Below are positions 1-10,901 of a stretch of DNA of 64,000 bases, piece by piece. The translations under genes were made by a program, and so were the position numbers. Numbering within the stretch: the first letter of the stretch is position 1; each line of letters begins with the position of its first letter. The notes beneath the pieces are model-generated. The model ran no database searches and was not told where the DNA came from. It was given only the letters and a program-made list of their open reading frames with translations. This DNA comes from Paralvinella palmiformis (Eukaryota > Annelida > Polychaeta > Terebellida > Alvinellidae), in the NCBI GenBank assembly GCA_025642065.1, contig JAODUP010000150.1:536001-600000 (forward strand), written 5' to 3'.

Positions 1-554
1 CATCTCTTGAAATTTTTAATCTGTTCTAAAAACACACCTATTTAAGGTCGCTTTCACAGATAAATAATTATTATCTTTTAAATCTCTTATAGTTTTTTTT
101 ACAGACATATTATTTGGGGTATTATTATATTACATATTGCTAGAATGGGTGCTTTATTAAATATACATTATTATTATTTTTAAATTCATTTGAAACTGCT
201 TTAAACACAGCACAAGATAAAACATTCAGATAATGTACATGGGATCTCCTCATTGGACCATAAATCATTCAATCCAGAATGAATAGATGCAGTTTAGAGA
301 CAAATTAAGTGTCCCAAAACTTTCACCTTCACTCTTCAGGGAATAAATACGTGATAGTAATATATTTTAATAACCCATTCCTATAACAAAATCTTCAGAA
401 ATAATATTATTTTGACGTATGCCGCAAAGGAGTTTAAGTAACGTGCAGAACTAGTTGGGAAATTTTGTATGTAAATAACAATTTTTTTTTAAAGCGAATG
501 GTTTTATTAAACATTTTGTAAACCTAATGTCTGTATGACAAAGTATGTAAAAAG
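1..554. other. AT-rich intergenic sequence
   Basis: No coding region, RNA gene or clear repeat is visible here. The stretch is AT-rich, with short homopolymer runs, and lies downstream of the minus-strand tRNA gene. Confidence 0.5.
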
Positions 555-561
555 AAAAAAA
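555..561 (-). terminator. Pol III T-run terminator of tRNA-Trp
   Basis: Seven A residues on the plus strand read as TTTTTTT just past the tRNA 3' end on the minus strand. This is the usual RNA polymerase III stop signal. Confidence 0.8.
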
Positions 562-568
562 TAAGCTT

Positions 569-640
569 TGACCCCGACGTGATTTGAACACGCAACCTTC
601 TGATCTGGAGTCAGACGCGCTACCGTTGCGCCACGGAGTC
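569..640 (-). tRNA. tRNA-Trp (anticodon CCA)
   Basis: The minus strand folds as a 72-nt tRNA without an intron. The acceptor stem pairs GACTCCG with CGGGGTC (one G-T pair), followed by an A discriminator. The anticodon loop reads CTCCAGA, giving anticodon CCA for tryptophan. The A-box (TGGCGCAACGG) and B-box (GGTTGCGTGTTCAAATC region) promoter elements lie inside the gene. A T-run follows immediately. All arms look intact, so it is probably functional. Confidence 0.95.
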
Positions 641-859
641 GTACTGAAAAGTAATTTTGGTTAAATAATCTGCTCCTTTAAACATAAGTTTGCCTACTTT
701 CATTCTTTCAGTATATAGATTATCTGACAATAGAGACGTTGCCGCCTTGTTTATTTCAATATTGTCTGCTACACTTAAATTATTTAACGATCCTGGCAAA
801 TCGTACTGCTCCGCATTCCTAATTTGGCTAATTTTGACATTAAAAGTATAAATTTTAAT

Positions 860-1195
860 TAATGAGGATTGAGGGGCTTTCAATCACTCCAGCAGGAAGG
901 GAGTTCCAGTGATTTATTATTATTTGGATGAAGAATGTCTTTCAGGTCAGGGATCAGCCTAGTCTATCTTTTCCCTATCATCATCATATCTGAATCGTGG
1001 GTACATTTACATACTCTAGACAAAGTGAACACCCAGGACAGAGTGGTAGTGTCCAGACGTGTAAAAGTGACTCTTATCAACCGCAGCAGTTGTGATTCCT
1101 TGTTCATTGCCTTGGAGATATCCGCATGAAACTTAAGATCTTCATCAATGATGACCCTCAGCTCGACTCAAGAGTCAAGTTCTTTTCATTTCTGG
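860..1195 (-). mobile_element. Degraded non-LTR retrotransposon (CR1-like) RT fragment
   Basis: The minus strand translates in pieces to the C-terminal part of a LINE reverse transcriptase. One piece is VIIDEDLKFHADISKAMNK followed by LLRLIRVTFTRLDTTTLSW. After an internal deletion come TRLIPDLKDI and finally HWNSLPAGVIESPS. These resemble the thumb and tail of CR1-type pol proteins. Stops and frame changes show it is dead. Clade assignment is inferred from the style of the motifs. Confidence 0.7.
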
Positions 1196-1211
1196 CATCA
1201 CCTAGAATAGA

Positions 1212-1258
1212 TAATTAATAGTCTATCTAGATCTACATCTAGAGTCTAGATCTAGATT
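1212..1258. repeat. CTAG-rich low-complexity stretch
   Basis: The sequence is dominated by overlapping TCTAGA and AGATCT words. A second cluster of the same kind lies just downstream of SF3A3 exon 1. Confidence 0.6.
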
Positions 1259-1306
1259 ATTTCAGAGTTTTCTTCAAGCCTTTGTTTTGTTTTGCCTTGA
1301 TGAAGA

Positions 1307-1308
<2 letters not shown>

Positions 1309-1337
<29 letters not shown>
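1309..1337. repeat. (TA)n microsatellite
   Basis: An uninterrupted TA run of about 14 units, shortly upstream of SF3A3 exon 1. Confidence 0.95.
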
Positions 1338-1340
<3 letters not shown>

Positions 1341-1523
1341 GTAATAAATATTATATAATTTAACTGCTGAGCGTAGGCCTTGTTTTTAGAGTTCTCTGAA
1401 CAACGCAAACATCGGTTATCTGTGGTGTTTAGTATTAACGAGATCAGCGACATCTTTTATTGTCGCCCAATCCGTGGTTCACTTCTAAATCGTAGGCCGA
1501 AGTTGATTATTAAAATAATCAAA

Positions 1524-4500
1524 ATGGAGACATTACTTGAACAACAGAGACGTTACCACGAAGAGAGGGAACGTCTTACCGATTCAATGGTCAAAGAATT
1601 GTTGCACCCAAAGAAGACAGTAAGCTGTATTTTAAGAATTTATTACTTGATCACAGTACCGACTAGATCTAGACTAGATAGAGTCTAGAGTAGACTAGTC
1701 TAGTGTAGAGAACTTCTGAAGTAGTCACCTAGTCAGGCTAGTGTATATATAGTTTAGACCTAGTCTAGTACAAAGGCTGTTAGTCTTAGACTTTTAGAGT
1801 TACTCAGTTAGACTCCGAGTAAATATAGATCTACAGCTGACATTTATAAAATTAACTGACTCACAGTGTGACAGTGTCAACGACAATGGGATGGTTTATA
1901 GACTTTACTCGTCACCTTTTCAGGCTTGTGCCTTGTTTTCACTTACATTAGCCTATTTAGGTATATATAATATTTTACTGTATAATAAGCTATGAGTTAC
2001 AGTTTTTGCCATTTCATCATGTGATAACCCTTTATTCTGTGCTATAGTAATTACACATTTCAACAGACTTGCAGATCATTTGATGGCATATTAATGGTAT
2101 TTTATTAACACCAAACACGTGTAGGTGTTATATGTGTATATATCTTTGATCTGTGTATTTGATGTAGTAATATATCTTTGATCTCTGTATTTGATCAAGA
2201 CCAAATTTATTCTCTGTGACATATGTTATGTGTCACAAAATGCGCACTTACGAGCATCGCACATCTGATTATGTTTCATGATTACTCACACATATTTATC
2301 TGTGAAGGCTGTGTATAAATAAAAGTGCTGATTCCATTGATATCATAAAGTTGTCTCCGGTGGCTTAGCAGTTAAACACCTGGCACTTTGTGCCAACAGT
2401 CACAGGTTTGAACCCCACAAGAGGTTGAAACTTTTCCAGAGATTAATTTCTCGGCTCACAACATCGTGGGTGGTTGACCACGTTAAATGGCATTGATATC
2501 ATAACTCATTATGTCCAAGTGTAAACATTCATGTGTCTCTGTTGATATCAAGCTACATGCACATCCATGTTCATGATATATCTTGTTATGTCTTAAGAAC
2601 AAACGCATAATATACAACTGGTATTATTTGGGCATCTCAAGTGGGCGAAAATAGGGTAACCTAGCAACAAAGTCACCAATGATTTAACATTGCATTTTTC
2701 AGAATATTCTGTTAAAAAATCACACAAATTGGATAATTCAAACTACAGATAATTCGAAGTAATTACACATAAATTCAAATAAACGTGAATTTACTGTACT
2801 CACAAGTATAAATGTCAATATTATTGTTCACAAAAGAAGTCAAAACTCAGTGGCATTTGTCTTCAGTTAACAGTTCAGTATGATTATACTAAAAACTGTG
2901 TTATTGGTAAGATTTGGATCAGAGATATTTGGCCATTTAACATTAGGAAATACAAAAATATAAGGCGATATCAGCATAACTTCTGATTTGACATAAATCT
3001 ATACCAAATAAATCTTCTTTAAAGTAGTACCACACTTGGATAGTCTTAATTTGTTTTAGTATTTACTATAGCTTTAAATCATGGTAGTTAATTGTAATGG
3101 AAGTTGTGTATTTTTACTGCGTTTCAAAATGGTGTAAGAATATAAACATTTACAATAGAACTACTTATAATTGAGCACAACAATGTATGCATTTATCAGT
3201 CATTATTAATGGTGAGAGAATGCCAGTTATCATTTTTAAACTGATAACTCATTTCATGACATTGTTATAAATTATTGTATCTAATATATTTGCAGTTCCG
3301 GGAACAGATTAATGCAGACCATAGACTGAAGCTTTTACTGGATGTAAGTTTCTTTCAATCAGAAATCATGATTAAATAGGACTGTTGTTAAATGGTGCTT
3401 CTGGAACCAATTTTGTGGTTATAAAATTTACATTAGAACAGATATGATTATTATTCATTATCACCCAATTACTTACCATGTTGTACTAAACGGTTTTAAT
3501 TTTTTTTCAGAGACATACAGACTGTTCAGCTGAACTGCGAGATCTTTATGAAGATAAAGATGGGTAATTATATTTTTCAGTTCGTAAACATTTACTGGCA
3601 ATTTGTATGGAAGTTGTCACACCAAACACTGTACAGTAGCCCCCTGTTATAACACGGTCATTGACGCATCATAGGATGACCACGAAGCAAGACAGAGCAC
3701 TGTCGGGTGGGTGATAATAGGGAGTCCGTGTATTCACCTTGTTTTGCACCATCCTTGAAGCTTCCATGCAACTGTTTATTTGATAAATGTTCCCAGTAAT
3801 TGTTTAATCATTTATTGTCTTAAACATAAATATTACCTCAGAATTGGTGTGAAAAATTTAAAGTTTCTACAAAATTGCGCAAAAAGTAACTGCCACGTTG
3901 GATTGGTGATATTCATCCGTCAGAAATAGCGCATGTTTTTCAGATGAAAGTAGTAACCGATACAATATGATCAAAACAGAGGTCTTTTATACATAAAATA
4001 TAATTACTAATTGCAATAAATAAAACATAATTAATAGCTGGGAATTAACAAACAGAATCAAGCTTATTTAGTGTGTGGAGTCACACAATAAATGAGGGTT
4101 GTGATTGGCCTGTTTGTTTGGCTGATTGAACCAATGTGGTGTTTAATTTAGGTTATGATCAATAAATCTACTGTTGGTTAATTTGTGGCTGTTGGCTGTG
4201 TTTTTATGTGTGAATTACAAACTGAAAACCTATTCAAATTATAAAAAAAGATATCAATCAGTTTCATGCCAATTGGCCTAAAAATGCTCTGTCATGGGTC
4301 CTAGGTCTAACCATGTTATATTCAATTTCATGTTATAACAGGGGTCTACTGTATATGTATAATTTATGGCACACAAATTTTCCTCCTAAATCCTTAATGA
4401 TGTAAAACAAAGTTTATCACACTTTTAAAACTGACTCTGCACTTTAATCACAATAGAACTTAATTAATCAATTCAATTTTCAGATAGTCATGTCTGCCAG

Positions 4501-7500
4501 TTTTATTAGTTTGCTTGTAGCCATGAGGCATACAGCTGTTTGTGACTTGTGTTGTTTGTTCTTCCAAAGCCTCATTTTAAGTTGCCATCTCTTGGCCTAT
4601 CCCCCACATTTTCAGAACATGTTGAAGATTCATTGGCTCTAACAAGTCATGGGTCTATTTCATGATCTTTCTTCTTGTGTTCAAGTGGTACCTCCATGGT
4701 ACCCCTAATAACACTATTGGCCACAGATCTGTATATGTTCAAACTGTGGTTGAACTATTCAGTAAGGTGCTTTGACATGTTTAGGTCTCTTGGCCTGTTT
4801 AGCCTTGAATGTCCACAAAGTGACTGTACAAAGTTAAAGTTATATTTTCTTGTGTTCAAAGCTCCAGATAATGAAGCACAACCAAACTTTACGCTGGAAA
4901 CAGCATTAGCATCAAGGCTAAAAGCTTAACCATTTAAATGTAGCTTATTAATATAATTACTGGTCTGTGTGTTGTTTACATGTATGTACATCAGTTTTGT
5001 TGTTAATAGTGTGACCCACAATTCTATAATTAAAAAATTAATATCTTGTATTCCCATCTCCAAATTTTAAGAATGTGTTCAATCTTGACATGGTTTGGAA
5101 TTGAATAAAAGGGTTATTATTAAGCCTGGTGGCTGTAAGGCCCTAAATGTATGGACCGCCTTGTTAACAGCTTAGATGTCATAATTTGTTATATTATTGG
5201 TGTGATGAGTGTTACAGTTTGTTAAAGATTTAACATGACTGGATATTTTCTAAAGATATAGTTTTCAATTTCAAAGAAGTCATTAGTGTTTAATTTATGT
5301 AATACAAACGTGTACTTAAATGTAATAATGATTATTCCTTATAAAATTGGTATAGATTTGTGTGTCTTGTTCTATTTCAATAGCTTAAGAAAGGAAGAAA
5401 TTGCAGCTTTGTCTGGTCCAAATGAATTTGCTGAATTCTATACAAGACTTAAATCCCTGAAGGATTTCCACAAGAAACATCCCAACGAGGTAATATGTGG
5501 CTTTATACGTATAATGCCATTCATACGATAGAAATTGTCATTATTATGCCAGCATTGGCAATTATTTGAGGATATTCTTATCTATATTTCACATTGTTTA
5601 TTTATTTTTTAGATTAGTGTACCAATGGCAGTGGAATTTGAAGAGCTTGATAAACTGAGAGAGAATCCTGATGAATCAGCTGGTTGGTTATAGTCATTGG
5701 ACGTGTCTTATTCCTGTCCAAACTGTTTCATAATAAGAAACATACTGCAGCATACATGCACTTTATAGAATGTTAAAACAGGATTTGGCAGGAACACCCT
5801 CTCTTTTATTACATTTGTTTTGTTTTTAGCCATGGTGGACTTCACAGATGAGGAAGGTTATGGCAGATATCTTGACATGCATGAATGTTATATCAGGTTC
5901 ATTAATCTCAAGGGTATAGAGGTATGTTTCTGTTCATGTAACATTATTAGTGAGTAATTACACATTGTGTGATTAATTTATGACCAACTTTTTAAATAAT
6001 AATAACTACTTTATTTTAATAGAGAATTGACTATGTTACCTACCTGGAAATATTTGACAGACTTTTTGATATCCCTAAGGAGAGGAAAAATGCTGCCTAT
6101 AAGAGGTAACTAAACTCTACAGTATTTAGAAAATGATAAGAGACTCGTCAGGAATTTCTTATTTTAGAAATAGTTTGTAAGATTTAGTGTGTAAACTGTC
6201 GATGTCAGTTGGAAATTAATTCAGTAACATTAAATATAGATTACTATAGTTTGTAAGATTTAGTGTGTAAACTGTCGATGTCAGTTGGAAATTAATTCAG
6301 TAACATTAAATATAGATTACTATAGTTTGTAAGATTTAGTGTGTAAACTGTCGATGTCAGTTGGAAATTAATTCAGTAACATTAAATATAGATTACTAAC
6401 GTCGTAAAATACTGCATATGATGAATGGTCAGGACTTAAATTTGGGGCCTGCAGTATTTATTTGATCAACTGTCTATAATCTCATTTTTATCAATGATAA
6501 CAGCACAATCATTTAAATTACCTATGTCCTATTGTTATGGTATAAACAAGTTATCACAATAAGAGACATGCTCTAAATGTCATTTCTATTTAGAAGCCGA
6601 TGATTTAATTAATGCTGTAGACTGTATATTTAGTGTAATATTGGATAGTTTTTAAAGCAGGACTTGTGATTGTCTGATTAGTGCACTAATCAACACAGAA
6701 CACTAAACTTGCTTCAGTATTACCCAATATATAGCAAATTAAGTGTAATAAAAAATATATAAAGTTGTTCAAACTAATGTGATAACTATTATGCGACACA
6801 TAATATATCAAACAAGTAGCTGAAGTTGACACCAAGATCTTCAGTTCTCTCATTGAGGTAACTACTGTATAATCTTGCATTTATCCTCTATTATTGTTAT
6901 GTGCATTTGCTTTTAAAATAGAAGACCTTTAAAATTAAATGCTGTGCCTCAACTTATTTGTACCTCAGCTAGATAATTAAATGCTGTGCCTCATTGTGAC
7001 AACTTATTTGTACCTAAACTAAATAATTAAATGCTGTGCCTCATTGTGACAACTTATTTGTACCTCAACTAAATAATTAAATGCTGTGCCTCATTGTGAT
7101 AACTTATTTGTACCTGCACTAAATAATCCACGTAATTTAAAAATAATGTACATATTTATGATTTTTATAAAAAATTAACCAGTTAGTCTAGTAATTAGTT
7201 AAAGTACTGTCGTGATATCCTATAATGATATTATTTTCAGTTACCTACTTGGTCTGTTAACTTACCTTGAAGATTACTGCAGTCGTGTGAAGCCTCTTCT
7301 TGATCTGAGTGAGGTAATAATAATAATTTATTATCTACTCTTAAATTTGTAGTAATTACTGGAAATGGCATCACGTGGTTTAAATATATTTAGGGCTGGT
7401 CTTACATTATTCTTCAACTATTTCAGATGTGGTTTCGCTTTTATAATTGGTTCTTGTTTTAAATATAACCCATTAACGGTCACCATTTATAAGTCCAGTC

Positions 7501-10500
7501 TTTAACTACAATACTATCATTTCATTAAAATATTAACACGTTTATTTACATCTCTACATGTTCTAAATGTAACGGCCTCACAATTATGCAAATGCAAATA
7601 TTTATTTACTATCTTTAGGAGATGTCTAAGGTAAATGATGACTTTGATAAGCAGTGGATAGAAGGCAGTTTTCCTGGATGGCCGGTATGTAGTTGATGGT
7701 TACCTTCTAATTTGAGCAACTACACATTTTACAACATAAACCTCTGAAACAGAAATTCAGTTTGTGACGTTGCTAACCAAAACCAAAAGTTATAAATAGC
7801 AATATTTATTATATCATTCACATAAAACTATGTGCTTGCAGAAAGAAGCGACTGGGGCCTTGACCCATCTTGGAGCACATTTAGATCTGTCTGCCTTCTC
7901 ATCTTGGGAGGTGAGTTATTTGAATTTGCAAAACTCAAAGCAGCATAGATATGGTAATACATAAACATGTCACAGACTGGTTATCTTAGTTTGTATGATC
8001 AAAACAGTTAACCGAATCTTATTTTATATCAAATAGGAATTGGCCTCACTTGGTTTAGATCGTTTGAAGTCTGCTTTAATGGCATTAGGCCTCAAGTGTG
8101 GAGGGTAAGTTCAAGAAAGCCATTGTTTTTTTCTCAGTCTTATTGCATCTGAATGTTTGTAAAAATAATTTAAACTTGCAAAACATAAATATTTTCTTAG
8201 AGGAGGATATGTTCAAATCCTCAGGTAATTGATCTATTTGATGCCCTTTTGCTGTTCCCTAGAAATCTGTACAAGTCTGTTTTCTTGTGTCCTTTGTACA
8301 CGACTTTGGAATATCACCATAGAAATTATATATATGTATATAATTAATTATCAGTAGAGACTGTTGTATTACAGGACACTGGAAGAAAGGGCACAAAGAT
8401 TATTCTCAACCAAAGGGAAGAAACTTGATGAACTGGATCCAGCTCTGTTTGCCAAGTCTAAACCTGGAAAAGCAGGAAAAGCAAAGTAGTTATAAACTAT
8501 ATCTGGTTAAATTTCAAATTACATCTTTAAACGTAAACAGGTGATCACTGTATATTGATTTATATAAGTACCTAGTTAGAACATTTTGGAAAGTATCTCT
8601 AGGCTGCAACTTAAAAACCCATCTGCTTGAAATTTTCTAGAGAAGGAGAACGCCAGAAGGAGATTGCTAATTTGGAGGGCCAAGTCTACAGACTGGCCGA
8701 GATATTGGGTGAACAACGCCAGGCGACCAAGGATAACGTACAGAGGAAACAGGCACGTACTGGTGATGAGCGTGACGAGTCTGACGATGAAAATATTAGT
8801 GACAATGACTCCGATGATGATGAAAATGACATCCCATATAATCCAAAGAATCTCCCTCTTGGCTGGGATGGCAAGGTAAATTATCCCAAATTTTTACCAT
8901 TACAGTAGATTGATTTTTCAAGATTGTTGGAACTGGCATGTAGATCCGACAAATCCATATTATGAACTTTCAAATCTTGTGGCAGATTATTGTTTTTGGC
9001 AAGTATGAAGATTGTGACATTTAGGAAATCTGATTAAACACCAGCATGTTGTTATGGTTGGTTGTCCGGAGCATTCGTCTACAAGTTGAGTTGTAATCCA
9101 AATTAGCTACAGCAAAATACTGAAATAACGTATTCTTTTCCATCATTGTTCATTTATACAGTGATCATAGTTAATAGTTAATGACCAGAAGCACCAATGA
9201 TTACTAATTTAGACAAGATTTAAACACATTTGATTAAATAATTTAAAACAAGTGACAAGTATCCATGCAGTAAGCACATTTGATCTCCCGTCATTGAGTC
9301 CGATGATACGGGAAATCTGTTTTATATTTATAGCCATTAATGGAAATGTTTTAAATATAATTAAATGAAACACAAGGCCTTCTAAATTTAATTATTTCCT
9401 TGTAGTATCCGTCATTTAAAAAAGTTTTGTGAACAGATTTATCATGCCCGATCATCGAAGATTGTATTGTTCTTTTCCAGCCTATTCCCTACTGGCTGTA
9501 TAAGCTGCATGGACTGAACATCAGTTACAACTGTGAGATTTGTGGTAATCACACATACAGAGGACCAAAGGCATTCCAGAGACATTTCGCTGTAAGTTTG
9601 TTAAACAGTAATCGTAGTTCACCAATGGTCAGCATGTATTCATTAGTGTGAACTACAAAGCGTTAACAAAAACAATTATATATATTGCTGTATATTTTAA
9701 GAATTTCTTTCAACTAATTTCATGCCAATCTTTCAATTAATTGCCAAAAAGATCTCTGATTAACTTTGGCCGAGTAGTTAAGGCATGCCTTTGATTTCCA
9801 ACATAGGGTGGGATTTGGTGTTGTGGAGCTATACAATCACTTTCAAAGACAGATAAAGCATATATATCTTATTTTTAGGAATGGCGACATGCTCATGGTA
9901 TGAGGTGTTTGGGCATTCCCAACACAGCTCACTTTGCTAATGTTACAAAGATCGAAGATGCCATTGCTTGTAAGTAAAACAGTGCTTCTGTGTAATTAAT
10001 GGTGCATATTAATTAGTATTAAAAACGTGTCATGTTTTTTTTGCATTTACAATATTAACATTTCTAGTATGGCAGAAGATAAAGTCAACCAAAGAATCGG
10101 ACAGATGGAAGCCAGATACAGAGGCAAGTCTCAATATTACATTCTCAAAGCATTTAAGGGAATATCTTTGATATCTTGTTTTGTATGTGAAGCAAATTAC
10201 CCATCCTGATGTGGTTAAATCACAGTGCATCAGGTTTAGTGTTGGCATAAAATTGTTAAACACTAAATTAGTATCCGACCGATACCTGTAATCAAGATAC
10301 TCCGGTAAACTATTTTCTCAGATGACACTAGTATCTACTACGTAATTGGAATACTTATTTTATATGTAAATGCTTTTTAAATTTTAACAATTTTATCATT
10401 GAGTCAATTACTGAATTCTATTAAGGAACATAATACTTTGGAATGCATTCAATTCCAAGAAATATATTTGGCTGGCTGCAAGAATGTGCACACAAAGATA

Positions 10501-10765
10501 CGAGTACAGGGAAGAGTTCATGCACGCCACAATACATATTGGAATAAAATCGACATTGTTAAAGCTTTATTACAAAAGCAGTCTACAACTAAATAAACAA
10601 ATCAATTTTTGTTATACGAATATACTTACCTGAGGCAGACTTATTCCTTCTAAGACTAAAGAAAACAATAATTTTTTTTAATTATAGGAAGAATATGAAG
10701 ATTCCAGTGGAAATGTATTCAACAAGAAGACATTCGAGGACCTGAAGCGTCAAGGTCTGTTGTAG
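1524..10765 (+). CDS. SF3A3: Splicing factor 3A subunit 3 (SF3a60)
   Basis: SF3A3 is the 60-kDa subunit of SF3a, needed with SF3b to form the mature 17S U2 snRNP and the spliceosomal A complex in the nucleus. Seventeen exons join in frame: 1524-1619, 3296-3343, 3511-3563, 5384-5489, 5613-5682, 5830-5921, 6023-6105, 7241-7313, 7619-7684, 7842-7910, 8037-8104, 8375-8485, 8641-8875, 9481-9591, 9879-9969, 10068-10123 and 10688-10765. They encode 501 residues, the same length as the human protein. The start [14 protein letters not shown], the SAP-like region (about 240-295, [20 protein letters not shown]) and the C2H2 matrin-type zinc finger (C408, C411, H425, H431) match the family, as does the end EDLKRQGLL. 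All introns are GT-AG except intron 16, which is GC-AG. At residue 167 an S replaces the R/K seen in relatives. The gene looks intact and is convergent with the hnRNP Q/R gene. Confidence 0.97.
1663..1780. repeat. Second CTAG-rich stretch in SF3A3 intron 1
   Basis: Repeated CTAGA/TCTAG words similar to those at 1212-1258. Together the two clusters bracket the first exon. Confidence 0.55.
2349..2490 (+). mobile_element. tRNA-derived SINE, short form, with 14-bp TSD
   Basis: An element of about 142 bp lies in SF3A3 intron 1. It starts with a Pol III-like head: an A-box-like GGTGGCTTAGCAG and a B-box-like GGTTTGAACCCC. A central part (ATTAATTTCTCGGCTCAC) follows, and it ends at GTTAAATGG. The 14-bp duplication CATTGATATCATAA flanks it at 2335-2348 and 2491-2504. 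The head and centre match the longer copy at 18676-19045, but the long 3' part of that copy is absent here. Confidence 0.85.
3634..4351. mobile_element. Non-autonomous pogo/Tigger-like DNA transposon (MITE)
   Basis: In SF3A3 intron 3 the left end CAGTAGCCCCCTGTTATAAC is repeated, inverted, at the right end (4329-4351) with about two mismatches over 23 bp. Both ends are flanked by TA (3632-3633 and 4352-4353), the target duplication of the Tc1/mariner/pogo superfamily. The 718-bp interior has no transposase-like reading frame. Assignment to pogo/Tigger rather than another mariner group is inferred from the CAG terminus and TA target. Confidence 0.75.
6171..6398. repeat. 76-bp tandem repeat, 3 copies
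   Basis: Three nearly identical 76-bp units starting TAGTTTGTAAGATTTAGTG follow one another in SF3A3 intron 7. The near identity suggests recent amplification. Confidence 0.95.
6935..7130. repeat. 50-bp tandem repeat, about 4 copies
   Basis: Units start TTAAATGCTGTGCCTC and recur with a 50-bp period. The first unit is shorter (42 bp). It also lies in SF3A3 intron 7. Confidence 0.93.
9760..9835 (+). mobile_element. tRNA-like SINE relic
   Basis: SF3A3 intron 14 holds TTGGCCGAGTAGTTAAGGC, which looks like a tRNA D-arm/A-box. It is followed by GGGTGGGATTTGGTG, a decayed T-arm region. No intact tRNA can be folded, so it is most likely an old tRNA-derived retroposon. Confidence 0.45.
10124..10687 (+). 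other. GC-AG intron 16 of SF3A3
   Basis: Exon 16 ends PDTE and the intron begins GCAAGT instead of GT. The acceptor ATTATAG precedes EEYEDSSGN. Only this junction gives the conserved run PDTEEEYED. The nearby GT at 10128 would give a wrong frame. Confidence 0.9.
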
Positions 10766-10844
10766 GTCACCAATTGGGAGCTGAAAAAAAATCAACTGCC
10801 ACTAAAAGGAGACCAGCTTTAAAAGCCATTTTTGGTGGATAGCA

Positions 10845-10901
10845 AATAAATTTTTAATCTTTGGATAGACAAATTTCGTTTGTGCAGTTTGGTGAAATAA
10901 A
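10845..10901 (+). promoter_or_regulatory. SF3A3 polyadenylation signals
   Basis: Two AATAAA hexamers lie at 10845-10850 and 10896-10901, 80-135 nt past the stop. The second is followed by T/G-rich sequence. Either could set the 3' end. Confidence 0.75.
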
